The notes under the pieces are model-generated. The model saw only the letters and a list, made by a program, of their open reading frames with translations, ran no database searches and had not been told where the DNA came from. Source: Candidatus Latescibacterota bacterium (GTDB lineage: Bacteria; Latescibacterota; UBA2968; UBA8231). From it: a stretch of DNA of 63,530 bases. Shown in pieces: positions 43,641-57,343 of this stretch. Location of the stretch: positions 1 through 63,530 of the forward strand of contig JAJEIO010000030.1 in assembly GCA_022827835.1 (NCBI GenBank). Direction: 5' to 3'. The position numbers were made by a program, and so were the translations under genes. Position 1 is the stretch's first letter; each line of letters begins with the position of its first letter.

Positions 43641-44603
43641 ATGGAAAGGGCCCTGCGCGTCGCCATCGCCGGTGCCAGCGGCATCGGCAAGCATCACGCC
43701 AAGTGGTTCCACCGCGCCGGTGCGCAAGTCGTTGGCTTTTTGGGCCGCAGTCGGGAAAGTGCCGCTGCTACAGAAGGTGTTCTACGCGATATTTTTCCCT
43801 TTTCGGGCCAAGGCTATTGGGACTTGGATCGGCTACTGAGCGAAGAAGCACCCGATGTGGTCGATGTCTGTCTGCCAAACGAAGCCCATTTCGACTGTGT
43901 CAAATGTGCTCTTGAATGGGGTTGTCACGCCCTCTGTGAAAAGCCCTTAGTCTGGCATTCGGATGGGCCGAAGCAGACGCAGATGCAGGCGCGGGCCTTG
44001 GTTGATTTGGCGCGGCAAACCAATCTGCACTTGGGTGTCTGTACTCAATACGCTGCCGCGCTGTCTAACTACCGGCGGCTATACGAGGAGGCCCGTGGTT
44101 CGCTCACAACCGTAGAATCCTTTTACGCGGAAATGGAGACCTTGGCGCGGGGGCGTCGCCGCAGCGCCGCAGAGGTGTGGATCGATATGGCACCTCATCC
44201 TTTGAGCATGCTCTTGGCTTGGATGCCCGACGGGGTCATTGAGCCTGAGTCGCTACAAGTGGTGTCCGGGAGCGGGGAAGTGCAGGCCTGTTTCAGTTTT
44301 GCCGACTCGTCAGGAAGTTGTCGTTGCGAAATCATCGTCCGCGATTTGCACGCAGGCCAACCCCTGCGGCGGTTCGGCGTTAATGGCTTTTTGGTCGATT
44401 GCACGGGGCGGTCTGCGCCCGATGGGACCTATTGTTCGGTACTCAGCACGGGTGAATCAGAGCTAATCGGTGATGATTTTATGTCGCTGCTTATCGCCCG
44501 GTTTACCGAGGCGGCAATACAGCCCAAACTAACGCCACTCGTGTCCGGTGAAGTCGGGTTGCGCAACCTCGAACTCCAACTACAAGTTCTGCAGAACGCC
44601 TAA
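43641..44603 (+). CDS. Gfo/Idh/MocA-family oxidoreductase
   Basis: The 320-residue NAD(P)-dependent sugar or inositol dehydrogenase-like protein has an N-terminal Rossmann domain (VAIAGASGIGKHHAKWF), the EKP motif with the catalytic Lys (ALCEKPLVW, about residue 102) and a C-terminal alpha/beta domain. It lies 92 bases before an L-rhamnose-isomerase-like gene, which suggests sugar use. The substrate is unknown. Confidence 0.87.
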   Translation: MERALRVAIAGASGIGKHHAKWFHRAGAQVVGFLGRSRESAAATEGVLRDIFPFSGQGYWDLDRLLSEEAPDVVDVCLPNEAHFDCVKCALEWGCHALCEKPLVWHSDGPKQTQMQARALVDLARQTNLHLGVCTQYAAALSNYRRLYEEARGSLTTVESFYAEMETLARGRRRSAAEVWIDMAPHPLSMLLAWMPDGVIEPESLQVVSGSGEVQACFSFADSSGSCRCEIIVRDLHAGQPLRRFGVNGFLVDCTGRSAPDGTYCSVLSTGESELIGDDFMSLLIARFTEAAIQPKLTPLVSGEVGLRNLELQLQVLQNA

Positions 44604-44695
44604 GAGTGAGTACGGGAGCAGGCCCCAGCGGTTGCGTGTAACTACTGTCCCGATGTACCCGATTTGACCTACTAAAATTTATAAGGAGAGGTAGA

Positions 44696-45934
44696 ATGGG
44701 AATTCCACAGCACAGTATAGAGGACCAATTCGCAGCTTTAGCCGAAATGCTCTCAGGCCAAGGTATCGAAGTCGAAGAAATCAAAGCCAAGCTCAAAGCC
44801 CAAGAGATCGAGACGCCTTCTTGGGGATATGGCAATTCTGGGACGCGCTTTGGCGTTTTCAAACAGCCCGGTGCCGCTCGCGATGTCCACGAGCGGCTTT
44901 CCGATGCGGCCCAGGTGCACAAGGTGACGGGTGTCTGTCCCGGCGTGGCTTTGCACATCCCGTGGGATAAAGTGGATGACTACGACGCCTTGCAGCAGGA
45001 AGCGACGGAATTGGGTGTATGTATCGGAGCAATCAATCCCAATGTCTTCCAAGAGCCTGAGTATAAATTGGGCAGTTTCGGCCATAGGGACCCGGCCGTG
45101 CGTCGCAAAGCACTCGATCACATGCACGAGTGCGTGGATATCATGCAGAAGATAGGGTCTACAGTGCTAAGCCTTTGGTTTGCCGACGGTACGAACTATC
45201 CGGGCCAAGACGATATCATCGCACGCAAGCGGCGCTTTGAAGAATGTCTGAGTGAGACGCACGCAATATTGCCCGAAGGGGCGCGGATGCTCATTGAATA
45301 CAAATTCTTCGAGCCGGCTTTTTACCATACTGACATTGCCGACTGGGGTATGGCGCTAAATTTCGCCATTAAGGCCGGGCCGCAGGCCGAAGTGCTGGTC
45401 GATCTAGGGCACCATCCTCTTTCCACCAACATTGAGCATATCGTGGCCTTGCTCCTCGACGAGGGGCGGATGGGTGGTTTTCACTTCAACAACCGCAAAT
45501 ACGCCGATGACGATGTGACCACCGGGTCGGTAAACCTCTACGAGGTCTTTCTGATTTACCACGAGATTCTCAACGCTGAGCGGCGTGGTGCCGCAGCAGC
45601 GAATATCGCCTACATGATCGACCAAAGCCATATTATCAAGCCTAAAGTCGAGGCGATGATCCAGTCGGTGCTCAATATCCAGACGGCTTATGCCCGTGCA
45701 TTGCTGGTTGACCGCACGGCACTAGCTGAGGCCCAGGCGGAGGACGACGTAGTATCATGCGAAGAAATTTTGCGCAATGCCTATGACACGGATGTGCGGC
45801 CTTTGTTAGCGATAGTGCGCCAAGAGCTAGGGGCCGAAGCCGATCCCCTAGGTGCCTATCGCCTCAGCGGCTATTTTGAGAGCATCGCCATAGAAAGGCA
45901 GGGCGAATTGAAGGGGGCTGCTAGCTGGGGTTGA
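44696..45934 (+). CDS. L-rhamnose isomerase-like sugar isomerase (xylose-isomerase fold)
   Basis: The product has 412 residues of the TIM-barrel isomerase class, closest by eye to the Pseudomonas/Bacillus-type L-rhamnose isomerase (RhaI). Metal-binding positions appear as Glu in LIEYKFFEP, Asp in VLVDLGHHP and His/Asp in [12 protein letters not shown]. The early [15 protein letters not shown] and [13 protein letters not shown] regions also fit. GGAGAGG lies before ATG 44696. No rhamnulokinase or aldolase is next to it, so the pathway is inferred. It is the last protein gene of the left-hand genome. Confidence 0.82.
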   Translation: MGIPQHSIEDQFAALAEMLSGQGIEVEEIKAKLKAQEIETPSWGYGNSGTRFGVFKQPGAARDVHERLSDAAQVHKVTGVCPGVALHIPWDKVDDYDALQQEATELGVCIGAINPNVFQEPEYKLGSFGHRDPAVRRKALDHMHECVDIMQKIGSTVLSLWFADGTNYPGQDDIIARKRRFEECLSETHAILPEGARMLIEYKFFEPAFYHTDIADWGMALNFAIKAGPQAEVLVDLGHHPLSTNIEHIVALLLDEGRMGGFHFNNRKYADDDVTTGSVNLYEVFLIYHEILNAERRGAAAANIAYMIDQSHIIKPKVEAMIQSVLNIQTAYARALLVDRTALAEAQAEDDVVSCEEILRNAYDTDVRPLLAIVRQELGAEADPLGAYRLSGYFESIAIERQGELKGAASWG

Positions 45935-45991
45935 TGTGTGGGCGTTGTATCGGTTCTATCGTCAGTGCTGCTATTTTTTCTTGGCAAAAAG

Positions 45992-46022
45992 TTGACAAAA
46001 AGATAGTTGTGTCTCATATTAT
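45992..46022 (+). promoter_or_regulatory. rRNA operon promoter (putative)
   Basis: TTGACA at 45992 and TATTAT at 46017 lie in an AT-rich tract about 110 bases before the 16S gene. The spacer is 19 bases, a little long. Confidence 0.5.
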
Positions 46023-46046
46023 AAGGCCGCTCGATACTTGAGCGAT

Positions 46047-46059
46047 TGATCTTTGAAAA
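46047..46059 (+). promoter_or_regulatory. boxA-like antitermination leader
   Basis: TGATCTTTGAAAA matches the boxA-like leader seen before 16S genes in many non-gamma bacteria. The later spacer (48185-48199) instead has a CCTTAACAATTC stretch like the gammaproteobacterial boxA. Confidence 0.5.
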
Positions 46060-46126
46060 TCGAATAACGTACATGAGGGTCTAGCGTCGAAGAGCTTGGA
46101 TTTCAGAAAGTAGTATATCAAATTTT

Positions 46127-47683
<1,557 letters not shown>

Positions 47684-47961
47684 AACCCTTAATCCTGAGC
47701 GCTTCAAGCAGTTGGCCAACTCACCTTCGGGAGAGCGGGCTTTAGGGCGCAAGATCGGATCAATGGCTTTCACGAATCCAAGTGGGCTGCGCTGGCCGGG
47801 CTGATCAGTCTTGGCCATCGGCGTAGCCGCGCCATTTCGCTCGCGGAATGGCACCCACACGAATGGCTTGACGCTGCTTTTTCACTTTGTTTGCGGGCTA
47901 GGAGGCTTTCGGCACGCCTGTTTGCGGGCGAAGCTGCTTATGGCCGCTTGAGAGGTTCAAC

Positions 47962-48038
47962 GGGTCTGTAGCTCAGTTGGTCAGAGCGCACCCCTGATAA
48001 GGGTGAGGTCGGTGGTTCAAGTCCACCCAGACCCACCA
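47962..48038 (+). tRNA. tRNA-Ile (GAU)
   Basis: The acceptor stem GGGTCTG / CAGACCC, the anticodon loop CTGATAA, the T-loop GGTTCAAGTCC and an encoded CCA are all present. It lies in the 16S-23S spacer, 278 bases after 16S, where nothing else is recognised. Confidence 0.97.
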
Positions 48039-48062
48039 TCCTCCTTTCAATGGCTAGCCACT

Positions 48063-48138
48063 GGGGCCGTAGCTCAGCTGGGAGAGCGCCTGCCTTGCAC
48101 GCAGGAGGTCAGGAGTTCGATCCTCCTCGGCTCCACCA
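48063..48138 (+). tRNA. tRNA-Ala (UGC)
   Basis: The acceptor GGGGCCG / CGGCTCC, anticodon loop CTTGCAC, T-loop AGTTCGATCC and an encoded CCA are present. The Ile-Ala pair is the usual spacer content in many bacteria. Confidence 0.97.
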
Positions 48139-48483
48139 TCTATCGAGTTTTCTGTTGCGCCGCCGAAATGGCGGCGGCAACCGATCCTTAACAATTCAGA
48201 GACATGTAGCCGCATTGTTATTCAATGCAATAACAACGCGGGTAGCTGCCTGCCGAAAGGCGGGCGGCAAAGTAGATGCGTCTTGGTGCAGCGCGCAAGC
48301 TCCCCGTTCCGGCCTTCGGGTCGGACACCCGAGGGGAGGGCGCAGCGTTGCGCCGGCAACAAATTGCGTTACCAAAATCCAGCCAAACCGCCCATTCCAT
48401 GAGCAGGCGGTGTCTGTGCCCAACCCTAGGTTGGCCGCTGGCGCTGCTGTGGCAGGGCGGATGAAGCATGCGTTGGATTATAT
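48139..48483 (+). other. Spacer between tRNA-Ala and 23S rRNA
   Basis: This 345-base transcribed spacer has no gene. It contains CCTTAACAATTC (48187-48198), which resembles the boxA before gammaproteobacterial 23S genes, and several GC-rich inverted repeats that could serve in RNA processing. Confidence 0.6.
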
Positions 48484-51490
<3,007 letters not shown>

Positions 51491-51545
51491 TGCTATTTCA
51501 GACCTTCTGCTTGATTGAACGCTGTGAATCATCCAACCTTTCTCC

Positions 51546-51662
51546 GCCTGGTGACCATAGAGAACTGGAACCACCCGATCCCATTCCGAACTCGACCGTG
51601 AAACGGTTCATCGCCGATGATAGTGTGGGGTCTCCCCATGTGAAAGTAGGACATCGCCAGGC
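51546..51662 (+). rRNA. 5S ribosomal RNA
   Basis: The 117-base gene has pairing ends GCCTGG / CCAGGC, the CCGATCCCATTCCGAACTCG loop and GTGTGGGGTCTCCCCATGTG. It closely matches the proteobacterial 5S pattern. Confidence 0.93.
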
Positions 51663-51672
51663 ACCTTTCATC

Positions 51673-51703
51673 CGGCTCCGCCTCGTGCGGGGCCGTTTTT
51701 GTT
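51673..51703 (+). terminator. rRNA operon terminator
   Basis: CGGCTCCGC and GCGGGGCCG form the stem, followed by TTTTTGTTT, just after 5S and just before birA. Confidence 0.8.
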
Positions 51704-51713
51704 TAATGTACCC

Positions 51714-52493
51714 ATGACCGGACCTCCCATTCCCCTGTCGCTGGACGCCGAACGGATCACCGAGGCTTTGTCCGAGGAGACCCGTGCCCGGATCGGCCCG
51801 GTCGAAGTGGCCGACGAAGTCGCCTCCACCAACGACATCCTCTACGACGACACGACTGTCCGCGACCGGGTGCAGGTCGCGCGGCGCCAGACCGGAGGGC
51901 GGGGACGGCAGGGCCGGAACTGGGAGACGGCCGACGGAGCCCTGTGCTTTTCGGTGTTGCATGCCTTCCCGGCGGAGGCGCCGTCGGCTCTGGCCCTGTG
52001 GGCCGGCATCGCGCTCATCGAGCGCCTGCGCGAGATGGAACTCGGCCAGCCCTGCCTGAACTGGCCGAACGACCTCATGTACGGCTCCGCGAAATTCGGC
52101 GGGATCCTCACCGAATGCCGCGTCCGCGGTGGCCAGACCCGCTGCGTGGTTGGCGTGGGCGTCAACGTGGAAGACGCACCGGAACTGGATCGTCAGACGA
52201 CCTCGATCGTCCGCGCCTGCGGGCAGTCTCCCGATCCGAACCGCCTGGCCGCAGGCCTGATCGAGTCAATCGTCACCTGCCTCGTTCGGCTGGACAGTAG
52301 CGCTCCCGGCAAACTTAAGGCATACTTTGAACCGTACGACGGTCTCAGAGACTGCGAGGTGCAGGTGACCGAATCAACCCAGACATACACGGGTCGCGCG
52401 CGGGGCGTGGACGACCGTGGGTTTTTGCAGGTTGAAGGAGAAGAGGGCGTGCGGCAGTTCGACAGTGCCGACGTGCGCCTGCGCCGCTTATGA
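51714..52493 (+). CDS. birA: Biotin--protein ligase (catalytic-domain form)
   Basis: The 259-residue BirA joins biotin to the acetyl-CoA carboxylase carrier protein through biotinyl-AMP. It has the biotin/ATP loop GGRGRQGRNWET and the KFGGILTECR and GVGVNV motifs. It lacks the N-terminal winged-helix of the enteric BirA, so it should not act as the bio-operon repressor. A TTG/ATG choice exists; ATG 51714 is preferred. In enteric bacteria birA also lies just after an rRNA operon. Confidence 0.95.
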   Translation: MTGPPIPLSLDAERITEALSEETRARIGPVEVADEVASTNDILYDDTTVRDRVQVARRQTGGRGRQGRNWETADGALCFSVLHAFPAEAPSALALWAGIALIERLREMELGQPCLNWPNDLMYGSAKFGGILTECRVRGGQTRCVVGVGVNVEDAPELDRQTTSIVRACGQSPDPNRLAAGLIESIVTCLVRLDSSAPGKLKAYFEPYDGLRDCEVQVTESTQTYTGRARGVDDRGFLQVEGEEGVRQFDSADVRLRRL

Positions 52494-53224
52494 CCCTGCT
52501 GCTGGACCTCGGGCATACCCGCGCCAAGCTGGGCGAGGAGCGGGAAGGGCAGATCTTCCGGCTCGGGGTGGCGCCCATATCCGGTATCAGCCGGCTACAT
52601 CAGACGTTGCGCGAACGCCAGGACCATGAAGAAACCCTGTATGCGGTCTCGACCATGCAGGGCGACGCCGGAGACGAGTTGCGGGCAGGGGTCGAGGAGG
52701 CGTGGGGCGGGTCGGTGTCGTGGGCCGACTCTGAGAAAGTGCGCGGGGACATCAGCTTGCACTATGCGCAGCCGGAAACTTTCGGGGCGGACCGGTTGCT
52801 GGCGATGCGGGTGGCGCGCCAGCGGACTCATTCATCTTTGATCATCGTGGATGCCGGGTCCGCGATCGCCGTGGACGGGCTGACCGAGGGTAACGAGCAC
52901 TGCGGCGGTTGGATCGTGCCGGGCTACCTCCGGCAGAGAGACGGCTTGGCGATGCTGTACACGGCCGTTCACTCGCCGCAAGTGAGTCCGCGCAGCACTT
53001 CCCACACCGGTACCGATGAAGCGGTCGAGTCGGGAATCTGGAAACTCCTGTCCGGAGGCATCGATTCCATGTGTTCGCGGTTGCGCGAGGACATACTGGG
53101 CGGACATGCCTTGGTGATACTGACAGGCGGTGATGCCGAGAAACTTCAGGTCTGGTGCCACACGCCGATGATCGCGGCACCGGATCTGGTGTTGGAAGGA
53201 TTGGCGCTCTGCGCCGGCAAATAA
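52490..53224 (+). CDS. coaX: Type III pantothenate kinase
   Basis: CoaX phosphorylates pantothenate, the first step of CoA synthesis, using an ASKHA fold and a monovalent cation. In the 244-residue protein, LLLDLGHTRAKLG (phosphate-1 loop), GADRLLAMRVAR and VDAGSAIAVDGL are visible. It overlaps birA by four bases (ATGA), the common birA-coaX order in gammaproteobacteria. Confidence 0.94.
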   Translation: MTLLLDLGHTRAKLGEEREGQIFRLGVAPISGISRLHQTLRERQDHEETLYAVSTMQGDAGDELRAGVEEAWGGSVSWADSEKVRGDISLHYAQPETFGADRLLAMRVARQRTHSSLIIVDAGSAIAVDGLTEGNEHCGGWIVPGYLRQRDGLAMLYTAVHSPQVSPRSTSHTGTDEAVESGIWKLLSGGIDSMCSRLREDILGGHALVILTGGDAEKLQVWCHTPMIAAPDLVLEGLALCAGK

Positions 53225-53263
53225 ACGTACCGGCACCCCGAATCAGGCCCCCGTCAGGTCGGC

Positions 53264-53341
53264 AGCCCCCCAAGATGTCGCAGGAGTAACGGGGGGCTAC
53301 CTTTCCGACGGTTTCGGGAGCCCCTGGGATGAAAGGCTCCC
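53264..53341. terminator. Twin hairpins between convergent genes
   Basis: AGCCCCCC / GGGGGGCT (53264-53298) and GGGAGCC / GGCTCCC (53316-53341) lie between coaX and the TonB receptor, which face each other. They probably stop transcription from both sides. Confidence 0.6.
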
Positions 53342-53354
53342 TTCCCCTGCCGGT

Positions 53355-56045
53355 CTAGAAAAAGTTCTCGACGCGCAGCCCGAGCAGGGCGGTACGCGGT
53401 TTGTTGGGCCGGGCTCCGTAGGGCTGACGGGCAACCAGGTCTTCCTGGTCGGTCAGGTTTTCCACGCGTGCGATCAGAAGGATGTTCTTGTTCAGGCGGT
53501 AGCTGCCGGCCAGGTCCACGGTGAAGGACGAATCGGTCTTCTCGAAGGCCCCGCAGGATGCCTGCACGCAGACCTCGTCGACGTACTTGCCGCTGAGGTT
53601 GACCGACCAGTCCGTCTCCTCCAGCCCCATCGACACGCGCAACTGGTGCTCCGGGATGTAGGGGATCGGATCGCCTTTCTCCACGTCGCCGAAAAATTCC
53701 GACTCAAAGCTGGTGTCAAACTCAGTGTCGATATAGGTGTACGACAGCGACAGCGGCAGGTTCATCGTCTCGCTGAGCGGCACGTCGGCCACGAACATCG
53801 TTTCCACGCCCTCGACGGTTGCGGCATCGCCGTTGAAGGAGTCGCCGACCTCGCAGTTGGCGCCGGACGAGGCGGTGCATTCGCCGAGCAGGTTCTCGTA
53901 GTCGCTGTAGAACGCGATCACCTCGCCGCGCAGGTAGGTGCCGGCATAGCGCACCCCGAGTTCGTAGTTGTCGGCTTCCTCCTCTTCGACACCGGGCGAG
54001 TTGCTCGGCGCGCTGAAGCCCTTGTGGTAGCCGGCCAGCACGGACCAGTTGTTGTTGACGTTGTACAGGACGCCCATGCCGGGCAGGAACACCGAGGTGT
54101 CGTTCTTCCGGGTGGAGCGGACATTCGCGCGGACGTTGTCCGGTTCCGGATCCTTCCAGCGGGTCCGCATCTGTTCGATATCCTCGTAACGGAAGCCCGG
54201 GGTGAGCACCCAGGCGCCCCATTCGATGCGGTCGTGGACATAGACCGAGACGGCCTCGGCCTCCTGCAGCCGGTTGCCGGCGCTCTGGTGGCCCCAGTCG
54301 CCCGCGTCGTGCAGGATGAGTCTTCCGTCTTTCTGGGTGTAGGCGTCGATGCGCTGGATCCGGTCTTCCTCGTCCTCGTGGTAGCGCAGGCCGACCTCCA
54401 CGTCGTGATGGGCGCCGCCCAGTTCGCCTTCCCAGTCGAGACGGACCTGTACGCCGCGGGAGAAGTATTCCTGGGAGTTGTGCTTCAGTTGGATGCCGCC
54501 CTCGGCGGTGTCTTCCGTGCCGTGCAGGATGCCGGCCAGTCGCTCCGTGGAGAAGTAGTCGTGGAACTGCTGGTTGGCCTCGTCGTCGTCGAAGACCTGT
54601 TCCTTGAACGCGGTCAGGAATTCGTCCGTCTTGGCGTCCAGGGCCGTGTCGTAAGCCATTCTGGCCGCCAGGTTGGCCGCTTCGTCGGCCTGGTCGTCTT
54701 CCTCGAACGCTACCAGCCCCATCAGTTCGCTCCGAATCCGGGCTTCGACGGTGTCCTCGGTTTCGAGCTTGCCGGAGCAGGCGGTCTCGTCCGCGCCGGC
54801 CACGGTGCTCTTCGCGGTGCCGTGATACCCGACGTTGCCTGCCTTGAAGTTGTCCGTTGCGCTGATCTGGTTAAAGGCGGCCTGGTCTGCATTCGTGAAG
54901 GCGTTCAGGGGGTCCAGTTCCCCTTCTTCCGGCGCTTCGCGGAAATCTCCCACGCCCAACTCGTCCAGGTTCAGGGCGCGGGACAGGCATCGCCCCCGTT
55001 CCTTATTAATGGTGCTGATGACGGAGGACCAACTGTCCTTGCTGAACGAGTTTCCGTCGTCGGTGCCGTCAAGGTCCAGGCCCTCGGTCTTGAACCAGTT
55101 CCGCACGTGCTCGTTGTTGTAGGCGGTGACGGAGATCGCCAGCGAGTCGCTGGCCTTGAACCGGTAGCGAAGGATGTGTTGGTCGTGCTGGGTCTGGATG
55201 TTGTCCAATTGCGACAGGCCGTAGCGGCGGTAGGGGTTGGCCCGGAAGTCCGCATCGGTCAGGCCGAGATAGCTCTGGTCGGACGACTGGTCCGCGTACT
55301 GGTACTTGAAGTCCAGCTGATGGCGCGAGTCCGGGGTCGTGTAGCGGATCTTGAACGTATGGTCTTGGACGTCGAGCCCGGTGTTGCCGCCGTCGCGGTC
55401 GATCTTCTGGAAGCCGTCCGAGGCCCAGTCGTGGGTCTCGGCGAGGAGGCCGACGCCGCTGTCCGACGTGAAGCCCGCGTACGCGTGCAGGCGATGGTCG
55501 GAATAGCCGCCGCCCTCGATCAGGAGGCCGCCGTCCATGTCGCGCGGGATCGGCGTGGAGATCATGTTCAAGGCGCCGCCGATGGTGTACGGTCCTTGGG
55601 TGATCGCGGACGGGCCCTTCAGCACTTCGAAGGCGTGCATGCGGCCGGCGGTCGGGAAGTAGTAGGCGGACGGCGCGGAGTAGGGCGCCGGCGCAATCAG
55701 CACGCCGTCTTCCATCAGCGTGATGCGGCTGCTGCGCTCGGTCGGGGTGCCGCGGATGCTGAGGTTGGGGCGCAGCCCGTAGCCGTCCTCGAGCTGTACC
55801 GAAACGCCCGGGACTTCGCGGACGATGTTCTGGATGTCGGAGTAGTTGAACTTCAGCAGTTCCTCGGGCCCGACGAAGTGGGCGGATCCGGTTGTCTCGT
55901 AAGCTTCCTGGTAACCGCCGACAATGATAACTTCGTGATCGAAGTGTTCTTCCGCGGACACGGCAGCGGAGAGGAGCAGCGCGAGGCTCCCGCACAGGTG
56001 ACTTGCGCGACGAGTGCAGGGCATTCTTTCTGGGTTTTTGAACAT
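53355..56045 (-). CDS. TonB-dependent outer-membrane receptor, FecA/siderophore-like
   Basis: The product is about 896 residues: a signal peptide (SLALLLSAAVSAEE), a plug domain (FVGPEELLKFNYSDIQNIVREV, then PNLSIRGTPTERSS) and a 22-strand barrel ending ALLGLRVENFF with a terminal Phe. A TonB-box-like DHEVIIVGG follows cleavage. A long acidic insert (about 54,470-55,010, with two Cys) sits within the barrel. Such receptors import ferric siderophores or dicitrate. A Fur box lies upstream. ATG 56045 is chosen; earlier in-frame starts reach 56096. Confidence 0.92.
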   Translation of the reverse strand: MFKNPERMPCTRRASHLCGSLALLLSAAVSAEEHFDHEVIIVGGYQEAYETTGSAHFVGPEELLKFNYSDIQNIVREVPGVSVQLEDGYGLRPNLSIRGTPTERSSRITLMEDGVLIAPAPYSAPSAYYFPTAGRMHAFEVLKGPSAITQGPYTIGGALNMISTPIPRDMDGGLLIEGGGYSDHRLHAYAGFTSDSGVGLLAETHDWASDGFQKIDRDGGNTGLDVQDHTFKIRYTTPDSRHQLDFKYQYADQSSDQSYLGLTDADFRANPYRRYGLSQLDNIQTQHDQHILRYRFKASDSLAISVTAYNNEHVRNWFKTEGLDLDGTDDGNSFSKDSWSSVISTINKERGRCLSRALNLDELGVGDFREAPEEGELDPLNAFTNADQAAFNQISATDNFKAGNVGYHGTAKSTVAGADETACSGKLETEDTVEARIRSELMGLVAFEEDDQADEAANLAARMAYDTALDAKTDEFLTAFKEQVFDDDEANQQFHDYFSTERLAGILHGTEDTAEGGIQLKHNSQEYFSRGVQVRLDWEGELGGAHHDVEVGLRYHEDEEDRIQRIDAYTQKDGRLILHDAGDWGHQSAGNRLQEAEAVSVYVHDRIEWGAWVLTPGFRYEDIEQMRTRWKDPEPDNVRANVRSTRKNDTSVFLPGMGVLYNVNNNWSVLAGYHKGFSAPSNSPGVEEEEADNYELGVRYAGTYLRGEVIAFYSDYENLLGECTASSGANCEVGDSFNGDAATVEGVETMFVADVPLSETMNLPLSLSYTYIDTEFDTSFESEFFGDVEKGDPIPYIPEHQLRVSMGLEETDWSVNLSGKYVDEVCVQASCGAFEKTDSSFTVDLAGSYRLNKNILLIARVENLTDQEDLVARQPYGARPNKPRTALLGLRVENFF

Positions 56046-56101
56046 TTTGTTTCCATTTGCGTCCATAATTGAGTGGGCCCATCCCTGCGGCGGCAACAGT
56101 A

Positions 56102-56121
56102 TATAAGAATGATTCTCATTT
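56102..56121. promoter_or_regulatory. Fur box upstream of the TonB receptor
   Basis: ATAAGAATGATTCTCATTT (56103-56121) closely matches the 19-bp Fur consensus; a second TTCTCATTT lies at 56131-56139. This is 58 bases before the receptor start on the minus strand and predicts iron-repressed expression. Confidence 0.8.
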
Positions 56122-56279
56122 GTAAAGTGGTTCTCATTTAGGATTAGGTGGAAGTAAGGATTCCCTCAGAAAAATACTGGAAGTTCCTGTGATCGCAGCG
56201 GTGCCATAATGGCGACACATTGCGCGGTTTCCTGCAAACGGCTTGAAGCCGAAGCAGGCGCCTCCGCCGGAAAGCCTTG

Positions 56280-57227
56280 ATGAATCGACGTTCCGCCTCG
56301 AACCCCAAATCCCTGCCTGCGCCGTCGCTGGACATCCACTTCGGGGACAACCTCCCCATCCTGCGCGGATTCGCGGAAGAGTCGTTCCACCTGGTCTACA
56401 TCGACCCGCCGTTCAACACGGGAAAAACCCAGTCGCGCTCACGCTTGAAGACGACCCGGGACGCCAACGGCGACCGCACCGGCTTCCAAGGACGGAGATA
56501 CAAGACCACCCGCCTCGGCAGCCTGGAATTCCCGGATGCCTTCTCCGACTATCTCGACTTCCTCGGGCCGAGGTTGCAGGAGGCGTACCGGCTCCTGCAC
56601 CCGGCCGGCTCGCTGTTCCTTCACGTTGACTACCGGGAAGTCCATTACTGCAAGGTCCTGCTGGATCAGATCTTCGGCCGGGACTCCTTCGTCAACGAAA
56701 TCATCTGGTCGTACGACTACGGGGCACGGTCCCGGAAGCGCTGGTCGCCCAAGCACGACAACATCCTTTGGTACGCGAAAAACCCCAAGGACTACACGTA
56801 CCGGTACGAAGACATCGACCGGATTCCCTACATGGCCCCCGCCCTGGTGGGCCCGAAGAAGGCCGCCCGGGGCAAGACGCCGACCGACACTTGGTGGCAG
56901 ACGGTCGTCAGCCCGACCGGAAAGGAGAAGACAGGCTACCCGACCCAGAAACCGCTGGCGATCCTGGAGCGGATCGTGAAGGTTCACTCCAATCCCGGGG
57001 ACCGGGTGCTCGACTTCTTCGCGGGCAGCGGGACGACGGGGGAGGCCGCGGTGCGGGCGGGCCGCAGCGCGGTGCTCATCGACAGCCATCCCGACGCGGT
57101 TCGGGTCATGAGAAAGCGGCTCGCATTCGCCAAACCGGCCCTGCATGGCGTGAAACAGGCCTCTTCGCGAAAGCCGCCGAAGCGCCCCTCCGGACGGGAC
57201 GAACTGGAGGCGTCCGGAAGGCCCTGA
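56280..57227 (+). CDS. Solitary DNA N4/N6 methyltransferase (beta-type)
   Basis: The product has 315 residues. The catalytic DPPFNTGK (about residue 40) precedes the SAM-binding FFAGSGTTGEAAVRAG (about 245), the beta-group order. KTGYPTQKPLAILERIV is also typical. No restriction gene or specificity subunit is adjacent, so it is an orphan methylase that may have a regulatory role. ATG 56280 is preferred to TTG 56277. Target sequence unknown. Confidence 0.92.
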   Translation: MNRRSASNPKSLPAPSLDIHFGDNLPILRGFAEESFHLVYIDPPFNTGKTQSRSRLKTTRDANGDRTGFQGRRYKTTRLGSLEFPDAFSDYLDFLGPRLQEAYRLLHPAGSLFLHVDYREVHYCKVLLDQIFGRDSFVNEIIWSYDYGARSRKRWSPKHDNILWYAKNPKDYTYRYEDIDRIPYMAPALVGPKKAARGKTPTDTWWQTVVSPTGKEKTGYPTQKPLAILERIVKVHSNPGDRVLDFFAGSGTTGEAAVRAGRSAVLIDSHPDAVRVMRKRLAFAKPALHGVKQASSRKPPKRPSGRDELEASGRP

Positions 57228-57265
57228 CCACCCGGTCAGGCTGAAATGGGTGGGGTATAATGACA

Positions 57266-57303
57266 CCCCGAAAACGCACTCCATTTCGGGGTTGCGTTTT
57301 TTT
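57266..57303 (+). terminator. Terminator after the methyltransferase
   Basis: CCCCGAAA and TTTCGGGG form the stem, followed by TTGCGTTTTTTT, between the methyltransferase and pntAA. Confidence 0.7.
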
Positions 57304-57343
57304 GATTGACTGAAACACAGAACAACAGCCAAAATCTCCCAGC

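Noticed and set aside
53646..56072. 808-codon open frame on the plus strand opposite the TonB receptor
   Set aside because: The minus strand encodes a complete receptor with signal peptide, plug and barrel; the plus frame is a GC-driven mirror rich in Val, Gly and Arg.
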